Source: Candidatus Gallacutalibacter stercoravium (GTDB taxonomy: Bacteria > Bacillota > Clostridia > Oscillospirales > Acutalibacteraceae). From it: DNA of 64,000 bases. The DNA lies in the NCBI GenBank assembly GCA_018716975.1, contig DVJE01000036.1, positions 62,001 through 126,000 of the forward strand. The letters are read 5' to 3'. Positions 26,907-35,314 of the stretch are shown here, one piece after another. A program made the position numbers and the translations under genes. Within the stretch, counting starts at the first letter, position 1. The number at the start of each line of letters is the position of its first letter. The notes under the pieces were generated by a model. That model saw only the letters and a program-made list of their open reading frames with translations. It was not told where the DNA came from and did no database searches.

Positions 26907-27434
26907 TTGGCGCTTTTTTTGCCTACGTATTCCTGTAAAAAGTTAACTGACGTTACTTTAAATATGCTTCGCTCTATGAAGGCAGAAGCCGTGTTTTTGG
27001 ATGTGGATAATACTTTGGCCTTTCACGGCTCGCAAGAACCCTTTGAGGGTGTGGTGGAATGGACGCAGATGGTTCGTCAAGACGGCATTTCCATTATTAT
27101 CATGTCGAATAACCTAAAAAGTAGAGTGGAGCCTTTTGCCAAGAAATTTGACCTGCCCTATGTTTGTTTCGCGCAAAAGCCCTTTCCTTTGGGGTTGCCT
27201 TATGCCCGTAAAAAATTAGTGCGCAAAAGTCCTGATAAAATTGTGGTTATTGGGGATCAGGTGTATACCGATATCTTGGGGGCCAACCTGCACGGTATGC
27301 AATCTGTTCTGTTAGAGCCTGCCGCTGTGGAAGGGTCGGCCAGTTTTCATTTTCGCCGTTGGTTAGAGAAGCCTGTGCGCCGCAAGCTGCACAGGCTGGC
27401 GCAGAAAGCAACGGGAGATCAAGCCGGTCAATAA
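26907..27434 (+). CDS. yqeG: YqeG family HAD IIIA-type phosphatase
   Basis: 175 residues. HAD motif I reads VFLDVDNTLAFHG, motif II is IIIMSNN, and motif III/IV is KSPDKIVVIGDQVYTDILGANLHGM. No cap domain, hence type IIIA. Bacillus YqeG is essential in some studies; its substrate is unsettled. I choose the TTG at 26907 because TAGGAGGG is eight to nine bases upstream, whereas the TTG at 26901 is too close. Usually next to yqeH/aroE; that order is not kept here. Confidence 0.9.
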   Translation: MALFLPTYSCKKLTDVTLNMLRSMKAEAVFLDVDNTLAFHGSQEPFEGVVEWTQMVRQDGISIIIMSNNLKSRVEPFAKKFDLPYVCFAQKPFPLGLPYARKKLVRKSPDKIVVIGDQVYTDILGANLHGMQSVLLEPAAVEGSASFHFRRWLEKPVRRKLHRLAQKATGDQAGQ

Positions 27435-27477
27435 ACCGGATTAAAAACATGCCAAAACGGCGGATAAAACGCGAACG

Positions 27478-27509
27478 AACCGCTGGGCAAGGATAATCGC
27501 CCGGCGGTT
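27478..27509. other. Hairpin between yqeG and the TIM-barrel gene
   Basis: AACCGCTGGGC (27478-27488) pairs with GCCCGGCGGTT (27499-27509), one wobble. No T run follows, so it is not a classical terminator; it may end the yqeG message or shape the next leader. Confidence 0.5.
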
Positions 27510-27528
27510 TGCATCAATGAGGTAGTTT

Positions 27529-28419
27529 ATGGCAATCTGTTTTGGCCCTGCGGGGCAGTGCCGAAAGGCAAAAGAGTTAAAGTTGAAATCCACATGGCAT
27601 TATTTGGATTTTGTAGCGCAGATGGGCTTAAACGCTTTTGAATACTCTGCAGGCAGAGGGGTAAATATAGGCGAGGCTACCGCTCAGCGTTTAGGCAGCA
27701 GGGCCCGGGAATTGGGCATTGTTATGTCGCTGCATGCGCCATATTATATTTCGCTTGCATCGCGCGAAGAAGAAAAACGTGAAAAATCGGTTCAGTATAT
27801 TTTAGACAGCGCTTTGGCGGTTTCTCGCCTTGGAGGAAACCGGATTGTGGTGCACCCAGGGGGCTTAAACGGGCAAAGTAGAGAAGAAGCGCTGCGGGTG
27901 GCCTGCGCCACCTTGCAAAAGGCGCGGCGGGTTTTAGATGAAAACGGCTTTACGCAAATTGCCATTTGCCCCGAAACGATGGGCAAGATAAGCCAGCTGG
28001 GCACGTTAGAAGAGGTTATAAAACTATGCTTGCTGGATGATAGGATGCTGCCTTGTGTGGATTTTGGCCATTTGAACGCCAGAACGCTGGGGGGATTGCA
28101 GTGCGAGGCGGATTTTGCCGGTGTTTTGGATGAAATTGGCAAGCGTTTGGGGCAGGAGCGGCTCAAAAGCATGCACATCCACTTTTCAAAGATTGCCTAT
28201 TCGGCCGGCGGTGAGGTAAGGCATTTGACCTTTGAGGATGAATCCTTTGGACCGGATTTTGAGCCCCTTATGCTGCAGCTGGCCAAACGGCGCATGGAAC
28301 CGGTGGTGATATGTGAAAGCGCCGGTACCCAGTCGGAGGATGCATTACAGATGCAAGAGGCTTACCGGCGTTTTTCAGGCCGGTTGGGGCAAGATAAATT
28401 GGAGGGTGATGTTGAGTGA
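27529..28419 (+). CDS. AP-endonuclease-2/xylose-isomerase-like TIM barrel protein
   Basis: 296 residues. Sequence follows the endonuclease IV pattern: SLHAPYYISL (first metal histidine), IVVHPGGLNG, ICPETMGK, PCVDFGHLNAR (DxxH) and MHIHFSKIAYSAGGEVRH, with EPVVICES near the end. These supply the His, Glu and Asp ligands of a trinuclear metal site, so an endonuclease IV-like deoxyribonuclease is plausible. Some residues differ from the Nfo consensus and homologues are annotated only as TIM barrel proteins, so I stop short of nfo. It overlaps aroQ by four bases. Confidence 0.8.
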   Translation: MAICFGPAGQCRKAKELKLKSTWHYLDFVAQMGLNAFEYSAGRGVNIGEATAQRLGSRARELGIVMSLHAPYYISLASREEEKREKSVQYILDSALAVSRLGGNRIVVHPGGLNGQSREEALRVACATLQKARRVLDENGFTQIAICPETMGKISQLGTLEEVIKLCLLDDRMLPCVDFGHLNARTLGGLQCEADFAGVLDEIGKRLGQERLKSMHIHFSKIAYSAGGEVRHLTFEDESFGPDFEPLMLQLAKRRMEPVVICESAGTQSEDALQMQEAYRRFSGRLGQDKLEGDVE

Positions 28420-28850
28420 AAAAAAGGGTGTTGGTTTTGCTGGGGCCTAATTTAAATATGGTGGGCGTTCGTGAAAAGGGAATTTATGGTGAAGAAACCG
28501 CTGAAAGCATAGCCCAGCAGATCGAACAAAAGGCCCAGCAATTGGGGTATCAATGCGAACTGTTCCAGTCCAATTGGGAGGGCGCTCTTATTGATAAAAT
28601 CCATGAAGCGCGGGGGAAATTTGACGGTGTTGTTTTGAACGCCGGTGCGTTAACCCATTACAGTTATGCGCTGCGGGATGCAATCGCCTGTGTGCACATC
28701 CCTTTTATAGAGGTTCATATGTCTAATGTGCACGCGCGGGAAGAATTCCGGCATCAGTCGGTGATTTCTGCGGTGTGTGCAGGGCAAATTGTGGGGTTTG
28801 GCAAAAATAGTTATTTTTTGGCCTTAGAGGCGCTAAAGGATCTCATGTAA
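28416..28850 (+). CDS. aroQ: Type II 3-dehydroquinate dehydratase
   Basis: 144 residues. Converts 3-dehydroquinate to 3-dehydroshikimate in the shikimate pathway. Motifs: GPNLNMVGVREKGIYG with the flexible-loop Arg and Tyr, NAGALTHYSYALRDA, IEVHMSNVHAREEFRHQS with the catalytic His, and VICAGQIVGFG-like SAVCAGQIVGFG. GTG start overlapping the previous gene; GGAGGGTGAT upstream. aroQ-M24 peptidase-efp is the same order as yqhS-yqhT-efp in Bacillus. Confidence 0.96.
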   Translation: MKKRVLVLLGPNLNMVGVREKGIYGEETAESIAQQIEQKAQQLGYQCELFQSNWEGALIDKIHEARGKFDGVVLNAGALTHYSYALRDAIACVHIPFIEVHMSNVHAREEFRHQSVISAVCAGQIVGFGKNSYFLALEALKDLM

Positions 28851-28895
28851 TTATGGGGGCGCGTCTATAACACATTGAGAAAGGATGATGGCTTT

Positions 28896-29987
28896 ATGTC
28901 AACGAGGGCACAGCGGCTGCAGGCTTTGCTGCCGCAGGAAGATAACGGTATGCCGGTAGACGGCGCGCTAATCGTTTCTGGCGCCAACCGGCGTTACCTT
29001 ACAGGTTTTCCGTCTTCTGCGGGTTATGTATTGGTAACGCGGGAGCAAGCCTGGTTTTTGGTGGATTTTCGGTATTATGAGGCGGCGTCTAAAAATGCGA
29101 CCGGCTGTCAGGTGGTGATGTTCCATCGTGTGGAGGACACGCTGGCGCAATTGATAAAAGAGCATCATATTCGCGGCGTTTTGTTTGAAAGCGAGGGCAT
29201 GACGTTGGCCCAGGCCGCCTGGATGGAGCAGATTTTAGCTTCTCAGGGAGCACAGGCCGTGAAAACCGGCACCTTAGACTCTTTGCTTTGGCAGCTGCGC
29301 ATGTACAAAACGCAGGAAGAGATTGCTTGCATCAAAGAAGCGCAGCGCATCACAGAAGAGGCTTTTGAACAGGTGCTGCCCCTCATTCAAGAAGGCGTAA
29401 CAGAGCGGGAACTGGCCTTGCAGATTGAAATGGGGATGCGCCGCCGTGGCGCCGAGGGTGTGGCATTTGATTTGATAGTGGTGGCCGGAGCCAAAGGATC
29501 GTTGTGCCATGGCGTGCCGGATGACAACCAGGTGCACCGCGGTGATTTTATCACTATGGATATTGGCGCGCGGGTGAACGGCTATAACAGCGATATGACC
29601 CGCACAGTAGCTTTGGGGCATGTAAGTGAAGAACAGCGCAAAGTATACAACATTGTTTTACAAGCCCAGCAGCTGGGCATTGCCGCTGCAAAACCGGGCG
29701 CTGTTTGCGGCGATGTAGACAAGGTTGTGCGCGATTATATATATAATGCCGGCTACGAGGGATATTTTGGGCATGGAACCGGCCACGCGGTAGGGTTGGA
29801 GATACACGAATCTCCCCGCTTTTCTATCGGCATGAAAACCGTGCTGGCCCCCGGCATGGTGATGACGGTGGAGCCCGGCATCTATTTGCCGGATCGTTTC
29901 GGCGTGAGAATAGAAGATATGGTGGCTATTACGGAAGATGGGTGCGAGGATTTAACCAACGAGCCCAAGGAACTCATCGAACTGTAA
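28896..29987 (+). CDS. M24 family aminopeptidase (Xaa-Pro type)
   Basis: 363 residues from the ATG at 28896 (AAAGGATG upstream; an in-frame TTG at 28875 overlaps it). A creatinase N-terminal domain (about 1-125) precedes the pita-bread catalytic domain. The five metal ligands are visible: Asp in TMDIGARVNGYNSDMTRTV (two), His in GHGTGHAVGLEIHE, Glu in MTVEPGIYL and Glu in VRIEDMV. Removes the N-terminal residue ahead of proline. Its position before efp, a factor for proline-rich translation, is conserved in Firmicutes. Confidence 0.93.
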   Translation: MSTRAQRLQALLPQEDNGMPVDGALIVSGANRRYLTGFPSSAGYVLVTREQAWFLVDFRYYEAASKNATGCQVVMFHRVEDTLAQLIKEHHIRGVLFESEGMTLAQAAWMEQILASQGAQAVKTGTLDSLLWQLRMYKTQEEIACIKEAQRITEEAFEQVLPLIQEGVTERELALQIEMGMRRRGAEGVAFDLIVVAGAKGSLCHGVPDDNQVHRGDFITMDIGARVNGYNSDMTRTVALGHVSEEQRKVYNIVLQAQQLGIAAAKPGAVCGDVDKVVRDYIYNAGYEGYFGHGTGHAVGLEIHESPRFSIGMKTVLAPGMVMTVEPGIYLPDRFGVRIEDMVAITEDGCEDLTNEPKELIEL

Positions 29988-30080
29988 CCTGTTTTTTGAT
30001 AAAAAGCGATAAGCCATGCGCTGTTTTTCGCGTAAGTTTTAGAATTTTCAAGCAGTTTATCAGCCTATGGAAAATATATC

Positions 30081-30109
30081 TTGAAATGATGGGCATTTTA
30101 CGATAAACT
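30081..30109 (+). promoter_or_regulatory. Sigma-A promoter of efp
   Basis: TTGAAA at 30081-30086, 17-base spacer, TAAACT at 30104-30109, 33 bases before the ATG. Confidence 0.7.
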
Positions 30110-30142
30110 AAGAAAAGAATAATAATACTTGGAGGATTATTT

Positions 30143-30700
30143 ATGATATCTGCAGGAGATTTTCGCAATGGTGTCACCTTTGAAATGGATGGCAATGTTG
30201 TGTCCATTATTGAATTTCAGCATGTAAAACCCGGCAAGGGCGCCGCTTTTGTGCGCACCAAGATCCGCAACGTGATCACCGGCAGCGTAACCGAAAAAAC
30301 CTTTAACCCCAACGATAAGTTCCCCACTGCTTATATTGAGCGCAAGGATATGCAATATCTGTATCAAGATGGGGATTTGTACTATTTCATGGATATGGAA
30401 ACTTATGAGCAGATCCCGATCAATAAGAGTGTATTAGGGGATAATTTCAAATTTGTGAAAGAGAATATGGAATGCAAGATCCTTTCTTATAAGGGCAACG
30501 TTTTTGGCGTGGAGCCGCCCTTCTTTGTGGAACTTCAAGTGACCAAAACGGATCCCGGCTTTAAAGGCGATACTGCTACCAATGCTACCAAACCCGCTAC
30601 GTTGGAGACGGGTGCAGAAATCCGTGTGCCGCTGTTTATTGATGAGGGTGAAATGATCCGCATTGATACCCGCACCGGCGAATACATGGAGCGTGCGTAA
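30143..30700 (+). CDS. efp: Elongation factor P
   Basis: 185 residues. Relieves ribosome stalling at polyproline. Three beta-barrel domains; the tip of domain I reads [17 protein letters not shown] with Lys 32 at the position modified in Bacillus (5-aminopentanol) and E. coli (beta-lysine). The C-terminal EFP signature [29 protein letters not shown] is intact. TTGGAGG lies eight bases upstream of the ATG. epmA/epmB are not in view, in keeping with Gram-positive EF-P. Confidence 0.97.
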   Translation: MISAGDFRNGVTFEMDGNVVSIIEFQHVKPGKGAAFVRTKIRNVITGSVTEKTFNPNDKFPTAYIERKDMQYLYQDGDLYYFMDMETYEQIPINKSVLGDNFKFVKENMECKILSYKGNVFGVEPPFFVELQVTKTDPGFKGDTATNATKPATLETGAEIRVPLFIDEGEMIRIDTRTGEYMERA

Positions 30701-30740
30701 GGCAGTAACCGGCGAACAGGATGAAAGGGAGGTTTGGGTT

Positions 30741-31175
30741 ATGACCATTACAGAAAAAGCCGCCTATGTAAAGGGCTTAATTGAGGGCTTGGGCTTAGAT
30801 GGCGAGAGCAAAGAAACGAAGGCTATTCAAGCTATCATGGGCTTGTTGGACGATATGGCGCTGACAGTTTCGGATCTGGAGGAAGGGTATCACGATCTGG
30901 GCGACCAGCTAGACGCTGTGGATGAGGATCTTTCTTCGTTGGAAGACGACTTCTATGAAGAGGACGAAGACGAAGAAGATGACGATACTTTTTATGAAGT
31001 AACCTGTCCTTCTTGCAATGAAACCATTTGCCTGTCGGAAGATGTGTTGTTAAGAGGTGCCATCGATTGCCCCAATTGCGGCAAGCCGTTGGAATTTGAC
31101 TTTGAAAGCCTCTGCGACTGTGATGACGAGGAATGCGAATGTCACCATCATTCTGCAGAAGAAGCGGAAGAATAA
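30741..31175 (+). CDS. CD1247 N-terminal domain protein with zinc ribbon
   Basis: 144 residues. N-terminal helical domain (about 1-70: TITEKAAYVKGLIEGL, ETKAIQAIMGLLDDMAL) matches the CD1247 family described from Clostridioides. A strongly acidic linker (EEDEDEEDDD) follows, then a zinc ribbon with CPSCNETI and CPNCGKPL, and a Cys/His-rich tail (CDCDDEECECHHH). It may bind RNA polymerase or ribosomes; no function is established. GAAAGGGAGG precedes the ATG. It follows efp by 40 bases and ends at a strong terminator, so it is probably co-transcribed with efp. Confidence 0.85.
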   Translation: MTITEKAAYVKGLIEGLGLDGESKETKAIQAIMGLLDDMALTVSDLEEGYHDLGDQLDAVDEDLSSLEDDFYEEDEDEEDDDTFYEVTCPSCNETICLSEDVLLRGAIDCPNCGKPLEFDFESLCDCDDEECECHHHSAEEAEE

Positions 31176-31213
31176 TTGTAGGGTTAGGCTTTTAAGGCTG
31201 GTTTGTGCCCTTC

Positions 31214-31253
31214 AAAAGCCGTTCATGCACAGGTGCATGGGCGGCTTTTCTGC
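31214..31253 (+). terminator. Rho-independent terminator of the efp operon
   Basis: 17-bp stem (31214-31230 with 31233-31249) containing two G-U pairs and an AG loop; A4 before and T4 after. Confidence 0.8.
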
Positions 31254-31302
31254 TTGAGAATGAGAAGTGAACACAATGGTTGATAAAAGGAGGAACTGAT
31301 TG

Positions 31303-32295
31303 ATGGGTGATCAAATTCGAGTAGGCATTATGGGCTACGGCAATTTAGGCAAAGGGGTTGAGCTTGCTTTGCGGCAAAATCCCGATATGAAGCTGGTAGG
31401 AGTTTTTTCCAGAAGAGATCCCGCTGCTATTACTTTGGCTACGCCGGGTGTGCCTTGCTATTCGGCGCAAGAGGCGTTGGCCATGCAGCAAGATATTGAT
31501 GTGATGATCCTTTGCGGCGGTTCGGCTACCGATTTGGCGGTGCAGGGCCCCATGTATGCGGCGGCTTTTCATACCGTAGATAGCTTTGATACCCATGCAA
31601 AAATCCCGGAATATTTTGCCGCTATGGATGAGGCTGCCCAAAAAAGCGGTCATCTTTCTATCATTTCGGTGGGCTGGGATCCCGGCCTATTTTCCCTCAA
31701 CCGCCTATATGGCGATGCAGTGTTGCCCAATGGGCAAACTTACACTTTTTGGGGCAAAGGCGTAAGCCAAGGGCATTCCGACGCCATCCGCAGGGTGCCT
31801 GGCGTAAAAAATGCCATTCAGTACACAGTTCCGGTTGAAGATGCTGTGCATCGTGTGCGCAACGGGGAAGACCCCGTGTTAACCACCCGGCAAAAGCATA
31901 CCCGCGAATGCTTTGTGGTGGCAGAAGAGGGGGCGGATCGCGCTCAAATTGAGGCGGATATTAAAAATATGCCCAACTATTTTGCCGATTACGACACCAC
32001 CGTTACCTTTATTACAGAAGAAGAAATGAAACGGGATCACAGCGCCATGCCGCACGGCGGTTTTGTTATCCGCAGCGGTAAAACCGGCGACGGGGAGAAG
32101 ACCTCACAGATTATTGAGTATTCTTTACGTCTGGCCTCCAACCCGGAGTTTACCTCCAGTGTGCTGGTGGCTTATGCCCGTGCAATTGTGCGTATGGCGA
32201 AGATGGGGGCGACTGGCGCCTGCACAGTGATGGATGTTCCCCCTGCGTATTTGTCTGCCAAAGATGGTGCCCAGTTGCGCCGTGAACTGTTGTGA
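31303..32295 (+). CDS. ddh: meso-Diaminopimelate D-dehydrogenase
   Basis: 330 residues from the ATG at 31303, chosen because AAAGGAGG is nine bases upstream. Reductively aminates tetrahydrodipicolinate with NADPH in one step to meso-diaminopimelate, for lysine and peptidoglycan. Rossmann motif VGIMGYGNLGKGVE at the N-terminus; DSFDTHAKIPEYFAAMDEAAQKSGHLSIISVGWDPGLFSLNR and WGKGVSQGHSDAIRRV are typical of Ddh. The enzyme is found in scattered Clostridia, Bacteroidetes and corynebacteria. A stem-loop terminator follows. Confidence 0.95.
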   Translation: MGDQIRVGIMGYGNLGKGVELALRQNPDMKLVGVFSRRDPAAITLATPGVPCYSAQEALAMQQDIDVMILCGGSATDLAVQGPMYAAAFHTVDSFDTHAKIPEYFAAMDEAAQKSGHLSIISVGWDPGLFSLNRLYGDAVLPNGQTYTFWGKGVSQGHSDAIRRVPGVKNAIQYTVPVEDAVHRVRNGEDPVLTTRQKHTRECFVVAEEGADRAQIEADIKNMPNYFADYDTTVTFITEEEMKRDHSAMPHGGFVIRSGKTGDGEKTSQIIEYSLRLASNPEFTSSVLVAYARAIVRMAKMGATGACTVMDVPPAYLSAKDGAQLRRELL

Positions 32296-32376
32296 GAGCA
32301 GGTAACTTGCCCCGCCTAAATGGATAGGCAGTTATATGGGCCAAGCTTTGTAAAAATAAATTAAAATCATTTACTA

Positions 32377-32424
32377 GCGGTGATAGGTTTGCGTTTTTCT
32401 TGCCTATCACCGCCTTATTTTTAT
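32377..32424 (+). terminator. Terminator after ddh
   Basis: GCGGTGATAGG (32377-32387) pairs perfectly with CCTATCACCGC (32403-32413) across a 15-base loop, followed by a T-rich run. Confidence 0.75.
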
Positions 32425-32448
32425 TTGGCTAGTTTAGCTATTTGCCGC

Positions 32449-32479
32449 TTGACTTTAACGCGACGTAAACGTATATACT
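32449..32479 (+). promoter_or_regulatory. MerR-type promoter with 19-base spacer and operator dyad
   Basis: TTGACT at 32449-32454 and TATACT at 32474-32479 are separated by 19 bases, the long spacing that MerR-family activators correct by twisting DNA. The spacer holds an imperfect dyad ACTTTAACG-CGA-CGTAAACGT (7 of 9 positions). The gene directly downstream encodes a MerR regulator, so autoregulation is likely. Confidence 0.75.
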
Positions 32480-32500
32480 GAAATGGAAAGGAGGTTCACC

Positions 32501-33481
32501 ATGGAATTACTATCTATCAGCCGGGTATCCCAGATGTTCCATATTTCAACGCGTACCCTCCGCTATTACGAACAGATTGGGCTGATTACCCCGCAGAAAA
32601 AAGAGAATTTTGCTTACCGCACTTATGATGAAGAAGCCATTGTTAGGTTGCAACAAATCATTGTTTTGCGCAAACTTAGGGTACCGCTTAAACAAATTGA
32701 AGAAATTTTGAGAAGCGGCAGCGCAAAAACAACGTTCGAGATATTAAAGAAAAAATTATCCGAAATTGAGGATGAGTTAAACGCTTTATCCACAATTCGG
32801 ACGATCATAAACGCTTTTATTCATAAGCTGCATCTAAATACGGCAAATTTTACTTTGCAGGATGATGAAAGTCTGCTAGAACTTGTAGATGATCGAATGG
32901 TTTCTAAAAGATTTAAGGAGGAAAAAACAATGAGCGAACTGAATCAGGCCAGTAAAAAATTAGATAAGTTAACCGATAGGGATGTGCGCATCGTTTATTT
33001 ACCGCCGGCTACAGTTGCTGCTTATCAATACGTTGGGGAGGATCCCGAGATGCATTGCCATCAAGTGATGGATAAATTTGTGGTGGATACCGGCTTGTAC
33101 AAAACAAAGCCGGATATCAGGCATTATGGCTTTAATGCGCCCAATCCTGTTGATGAATCCGGATATCACGGGTATGAGGTGTGGGTTACCATTCCCGATG
33201 ATATGGAAGTGCCTTCTCCTATTGTAAAAAAGCGATTTGAGGGCGGTTTATACGCTGCCCATATGATACCGTTCGGCGCGTTTGAGGAATGGGGCTTGTT
33301 GTGTGAATGGGTGCAAAACAGCTCCAAGTATCAGAGCAATAGTGGTAACAAGGGGAGCGAATGTATGTGGGGGCTTTTAGAAGAACATCTAAATTATATC
33401 AACCATGTTTGCCTTGAAAATACAGAACCAGAAGATTTGCAACTGGATCTTTTGCACCCTATTAAAGAAATTCATGTATGA
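32501..33481 (+). CDS. MerR-family regulator with GyrI/AraC-effector-type ligand domain
   Basis: 326 residues from the ATG at 32501 (AAAGGAGG seven bases upstream). The N-terminal winged HTH reads MELLSISRVSQMFHISTRTLRYYEQIGLI, followed by a dimerisation coil at about 80-125. After a linker (~140), the C-terminal part has the GyrI-like/BmrR ligand-binding pattern (VRIVYLPPATVAAYQYVGED, GYEVWVTIPDD, FEGGLYAAHMIPFG and a final acidic segment). It probably senses a hydrophobic or cationic compound. No transporter gene lies next to it, so it may regulate only itself or distant genes. A terminator follows. Confidence 0.88.
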   Translation: MELLSISRVSQMFHISTRTLRYYEQIGLITPQKKENFAYRTYDEEAIVRLQQIIVLRKLRVPLKQIEEILRSGSAKTTFEILKKKLSEIEDELNALSTIRTIINAFIHKLHLNTANFTLQDDESLLELVDDRMVSKRFKEEKTMSELNQASKKLDKLTDRDVRIVYLPPATVAAYQYVGEDPEMHCHQVMDKFVVDTGLYKTKPDIRHYGFNAPNPVDESGYHGYEVWVTIPDDMEVPSPIVKKRFEGGLYAAHMIPFGAFEEWGLLCEWVQNSSKYQSNSGNKGSECMWGLLEEHLNYINHVCLENTEPEDLQLDLLHPIKEIHV

Positions 33482-33493
33482 ACGTGCCATATG

Positions 33494-33530
33494 AATCAGG
33501 CGCAAGCTAAATTTGCTTGCGCCTGATTTT
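33494..33530 (+). terminator. Rho-independent terminator after the MerR gene
   Basis: Perfect 14-bp stem AATCAGGCGCAAGC (33494-33507) with GCTTGCGCCTGATT (33515-33528), then T-rich sequence. Confidence 0.88.
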
Positions 33531-33540
33531 CTGCTATATG

Positions 33541-33910
33541 CTTTAGCGATATAAGAACCCCCAGCTCTGCTGGGGAGAGTAAAAAAGCTTTAGCTTCAAG
33601 CATCGAGCGAAGCGAGTAAAGAACAGCAACTTTACAATTGTCAAAAAGTTGATCCTGAAAAAGCAACACCCGTAAATGAGCGTTGCTTAGTCAAGATCAA
33701 CTTTTAAAGCAACGATATTATAAATGCAAAAATTTCCTTTTTGGGAAAGAAGAAATCGAGCCAATACAAGTAAAATTAGCAAAAGGAGAACGCTAAAGCC
33801 CATGAACAGCCGGCATTGTTCCAAAAACGTTATGAATAACTAGATTGTGCCAAAATAGTTGTTGAGCAATGTGGAAGAGTATTAGGGTGCCGCACATCGC
33901 GGCACAAGAA
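33541..33910. other. Gene-poor region with inverted repeats and possible decayed sequence
   Basis: About 370 bases without an intact gene. It holds a small hairpin (CCCCAGC at 33559-33565 with GCTGGGG at 33569-33575), a large nested inverted repeat (33644-33705) and, from about 33730, frames that read like coding sequence interrupted by stops and a frameshift (for example GKEEIEPIQVKLAKGER). It could be a remnant of a small mobile sequence of the IS200/IS605 or MITE kind; the sequence alone does not decide. Confidence 0.45.
33644..33705. repeat. Nested inverted repeat
   Basis: Outer arms AAAAGTTGATC (33644-33654) and GATCAACTTTT (33695-33705) are perfect 11-bp complements; inside them AAGCAAC (33661-33667) pairs with GTTGCTT (33682-33688). 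Confidence 0.8.
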
Positions 33911-33927
33911 AGGAGGTGATAGGCTCT

Positions 33928-35175
33928 GTGAAAAAATTTTTTAAAGGACTGTCGGCAGGGTTGGCTGTTTGTGCCACAGCACTATTGGCTTTTGGCGCTA
34001 TGTTGGCATCAAACCTACCGGAAGATTACCAAGTGACAAAAGAGAGCGGATACACCTTTGATCTTCATGCAGCTGTGCCTTTGGGCACACGCGCGTTAGG
34101 CAGCGGGCAGTTGGCAGACGCCAGCACCGCGGTACAAAGCGGCGGGCATTACCAATGCGACGTTATGCTGTTGGATGTGATCCCCATCAAAAGCGTTACC
34201 GTAAATGTTGTGCCAGAAACCTATGTGGTGCCCTGTGGAATGCCCTTTGGCGTTAAAATCTTTACCGAAGGCGTTGTCGTTGTGGGTATGGCCGATGTGC
34301 GCACTGAGGAAGGAACTATCAATCCGGCGAAAGACGCTGGTTTAAAAACCGGCGACGTCATACTCAGCATAAACGAAGTGCCGGTTAATTCCAATGAAGA
34401 AGTAGCGCAAGCTGTTGGAGGTTGCGATGGTCAACCGCTTGTCATGCAGGTAAGGCGATCTAATGTAACCTTTCAAACGCAAGTTACCCCTGTGAAGGCG
34501 GCTGCGGATCAGCAATATAAAGCAGGCTTATGGGTGCGGGATAGCTCCGCCGGCATTGGAACTATGACCTTTTATGATCCACAAAACCAGGTGTTTGCCG
34601 GGCTGGGGCACGGCATTTGCGATATTGATACCGGGGAATTGATGCCGCTGCTCAACGGCGATATTGTGCCGGCTACCATAAACGGCATAGCAAAAGGCAC
34701 TAAGGGCACCCCTGGCGAATTGCGCGGATATTTTAGTGATAACGAGGCAATAGGCGTTTTATTATCCAATGGTGAAACGGGCGTTTACGGTTCTATGGAA
34801 CAAGCGCCGGTTCAAAACCAAGCGATCCCCGTTGCAATGAAGCAAGAGGTGCAAGAGGGCGCAGCGCAAATATTTACCACAATTGACGGTACGACGCCGA
34901 AAAGCTATGATATCGAGATTCAACACGTTGATTATAACGCCGACAGCCCCACGAAAAATATGGTAATCCGCATCACCGACCCTGAATTGCTGGAAGCTAC
35001 CGGTGGAATTGTGCAGGGAATGAGCGGCAGTCCCATTATACAAAATGGTAAATTGGTAGGCGCCGTTACGCATGTTTTTGTAGAGGAACCCGAGCGCGGA
35101 TATGGCATATTTGCTGAAAATATGCTAAAAACTTCCGGTGAAATAGCGCGAAATGGTCAAAAAGATGCAGCTTAG
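33928..35175 (+). CDS. spoIVB: SpoIVB peptidase (sporulation signalling protease, S55)
   Basis: 415 residues from the GTG at 33928, with AGGAGG eleven bases upstream. An N-terminal membrane anchor (about 8-28), a PDZ domain (about 105-185, with AKDAGLKTGDVILSINEVPV) and the S55 protease domain. Catalytic His lies in GLGHGICDIDTGELMPL and Ser in VQGMSGSPIIQNGKLVGAVTHVF. In sporulating Firmicutes, SpoIVB is secreted from the forespore and cleaves SpoIVFA to release pro-sigma-K processing in the mother cell. Adjacent spo0A is the standard arrangement. Confidence 0.95.
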   Translation: MKKFFKGLSAGLAVCATALLAFGAMLASNLPEDYQVTKESGYTFDLHAAVPLGTRALGSGQLADASTAVQSGGHYQCDVMLLDVIPIKSVTVNVVPETYVVPCGMPFGVKIFTEGVVVVGMADVRTEEGTINPAKDAGLKTGDVILSINEVPVNSNEEVAQAVGGCDGQPLVMQVRRSNVTFQTQVTPVKAAADQQYKAGLWVRDSSAGIGTMTFYDPQNQVFAGLGHGICDIDTGELMPLLNGDIVPATINGIAKGTKGTPGELRGYFSDNEAIGVLLSNGETGVYGSMEQAPVQNQAIPVAMKQEVQEGAAQIFTTIDGTTPKSYDIEIQHVDYNADSPTKNMVIRITDPELLEATGGIVQGMSGSPIIQNGKLVGAVTHVFVEEPERGYGIFAENMLKTSGEIARNGQKDAA

Positions 35176-35242
35176 CATGTTAAATACTCCATGACATTGA
35201 TTTTATTCTTCCCCAAGTATAAACAAATTTTTCTGAGAGGTA

Positions 35243-35271
35243 TTGCCAAATTTTCCAATATATGGTAATAT
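35243..35271 (+). promoter_or_regulatory. Probable vegetative promoter of spo0A
   Basis: TTGCCA at 35243-35248, 17-base spacer, TAATAT at 35266-35271. A 0A-box-like heptamer TGTAGAA (one mismatch to TGTCGAA) is at 35281-35287; it may allow autoregulation but could be chance. Confidence 0.55.
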
Positions 35272-35314
35272 ATCAATTGTTGTAGAACAAAATTAAAAAT
35301 TTGGGGGAGAAAGC

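Noticed and set aside
27478..27509. Classical terminator after yqeG
   Set aside because: The stem is good but no T run follows; recorded only as a hairpin.
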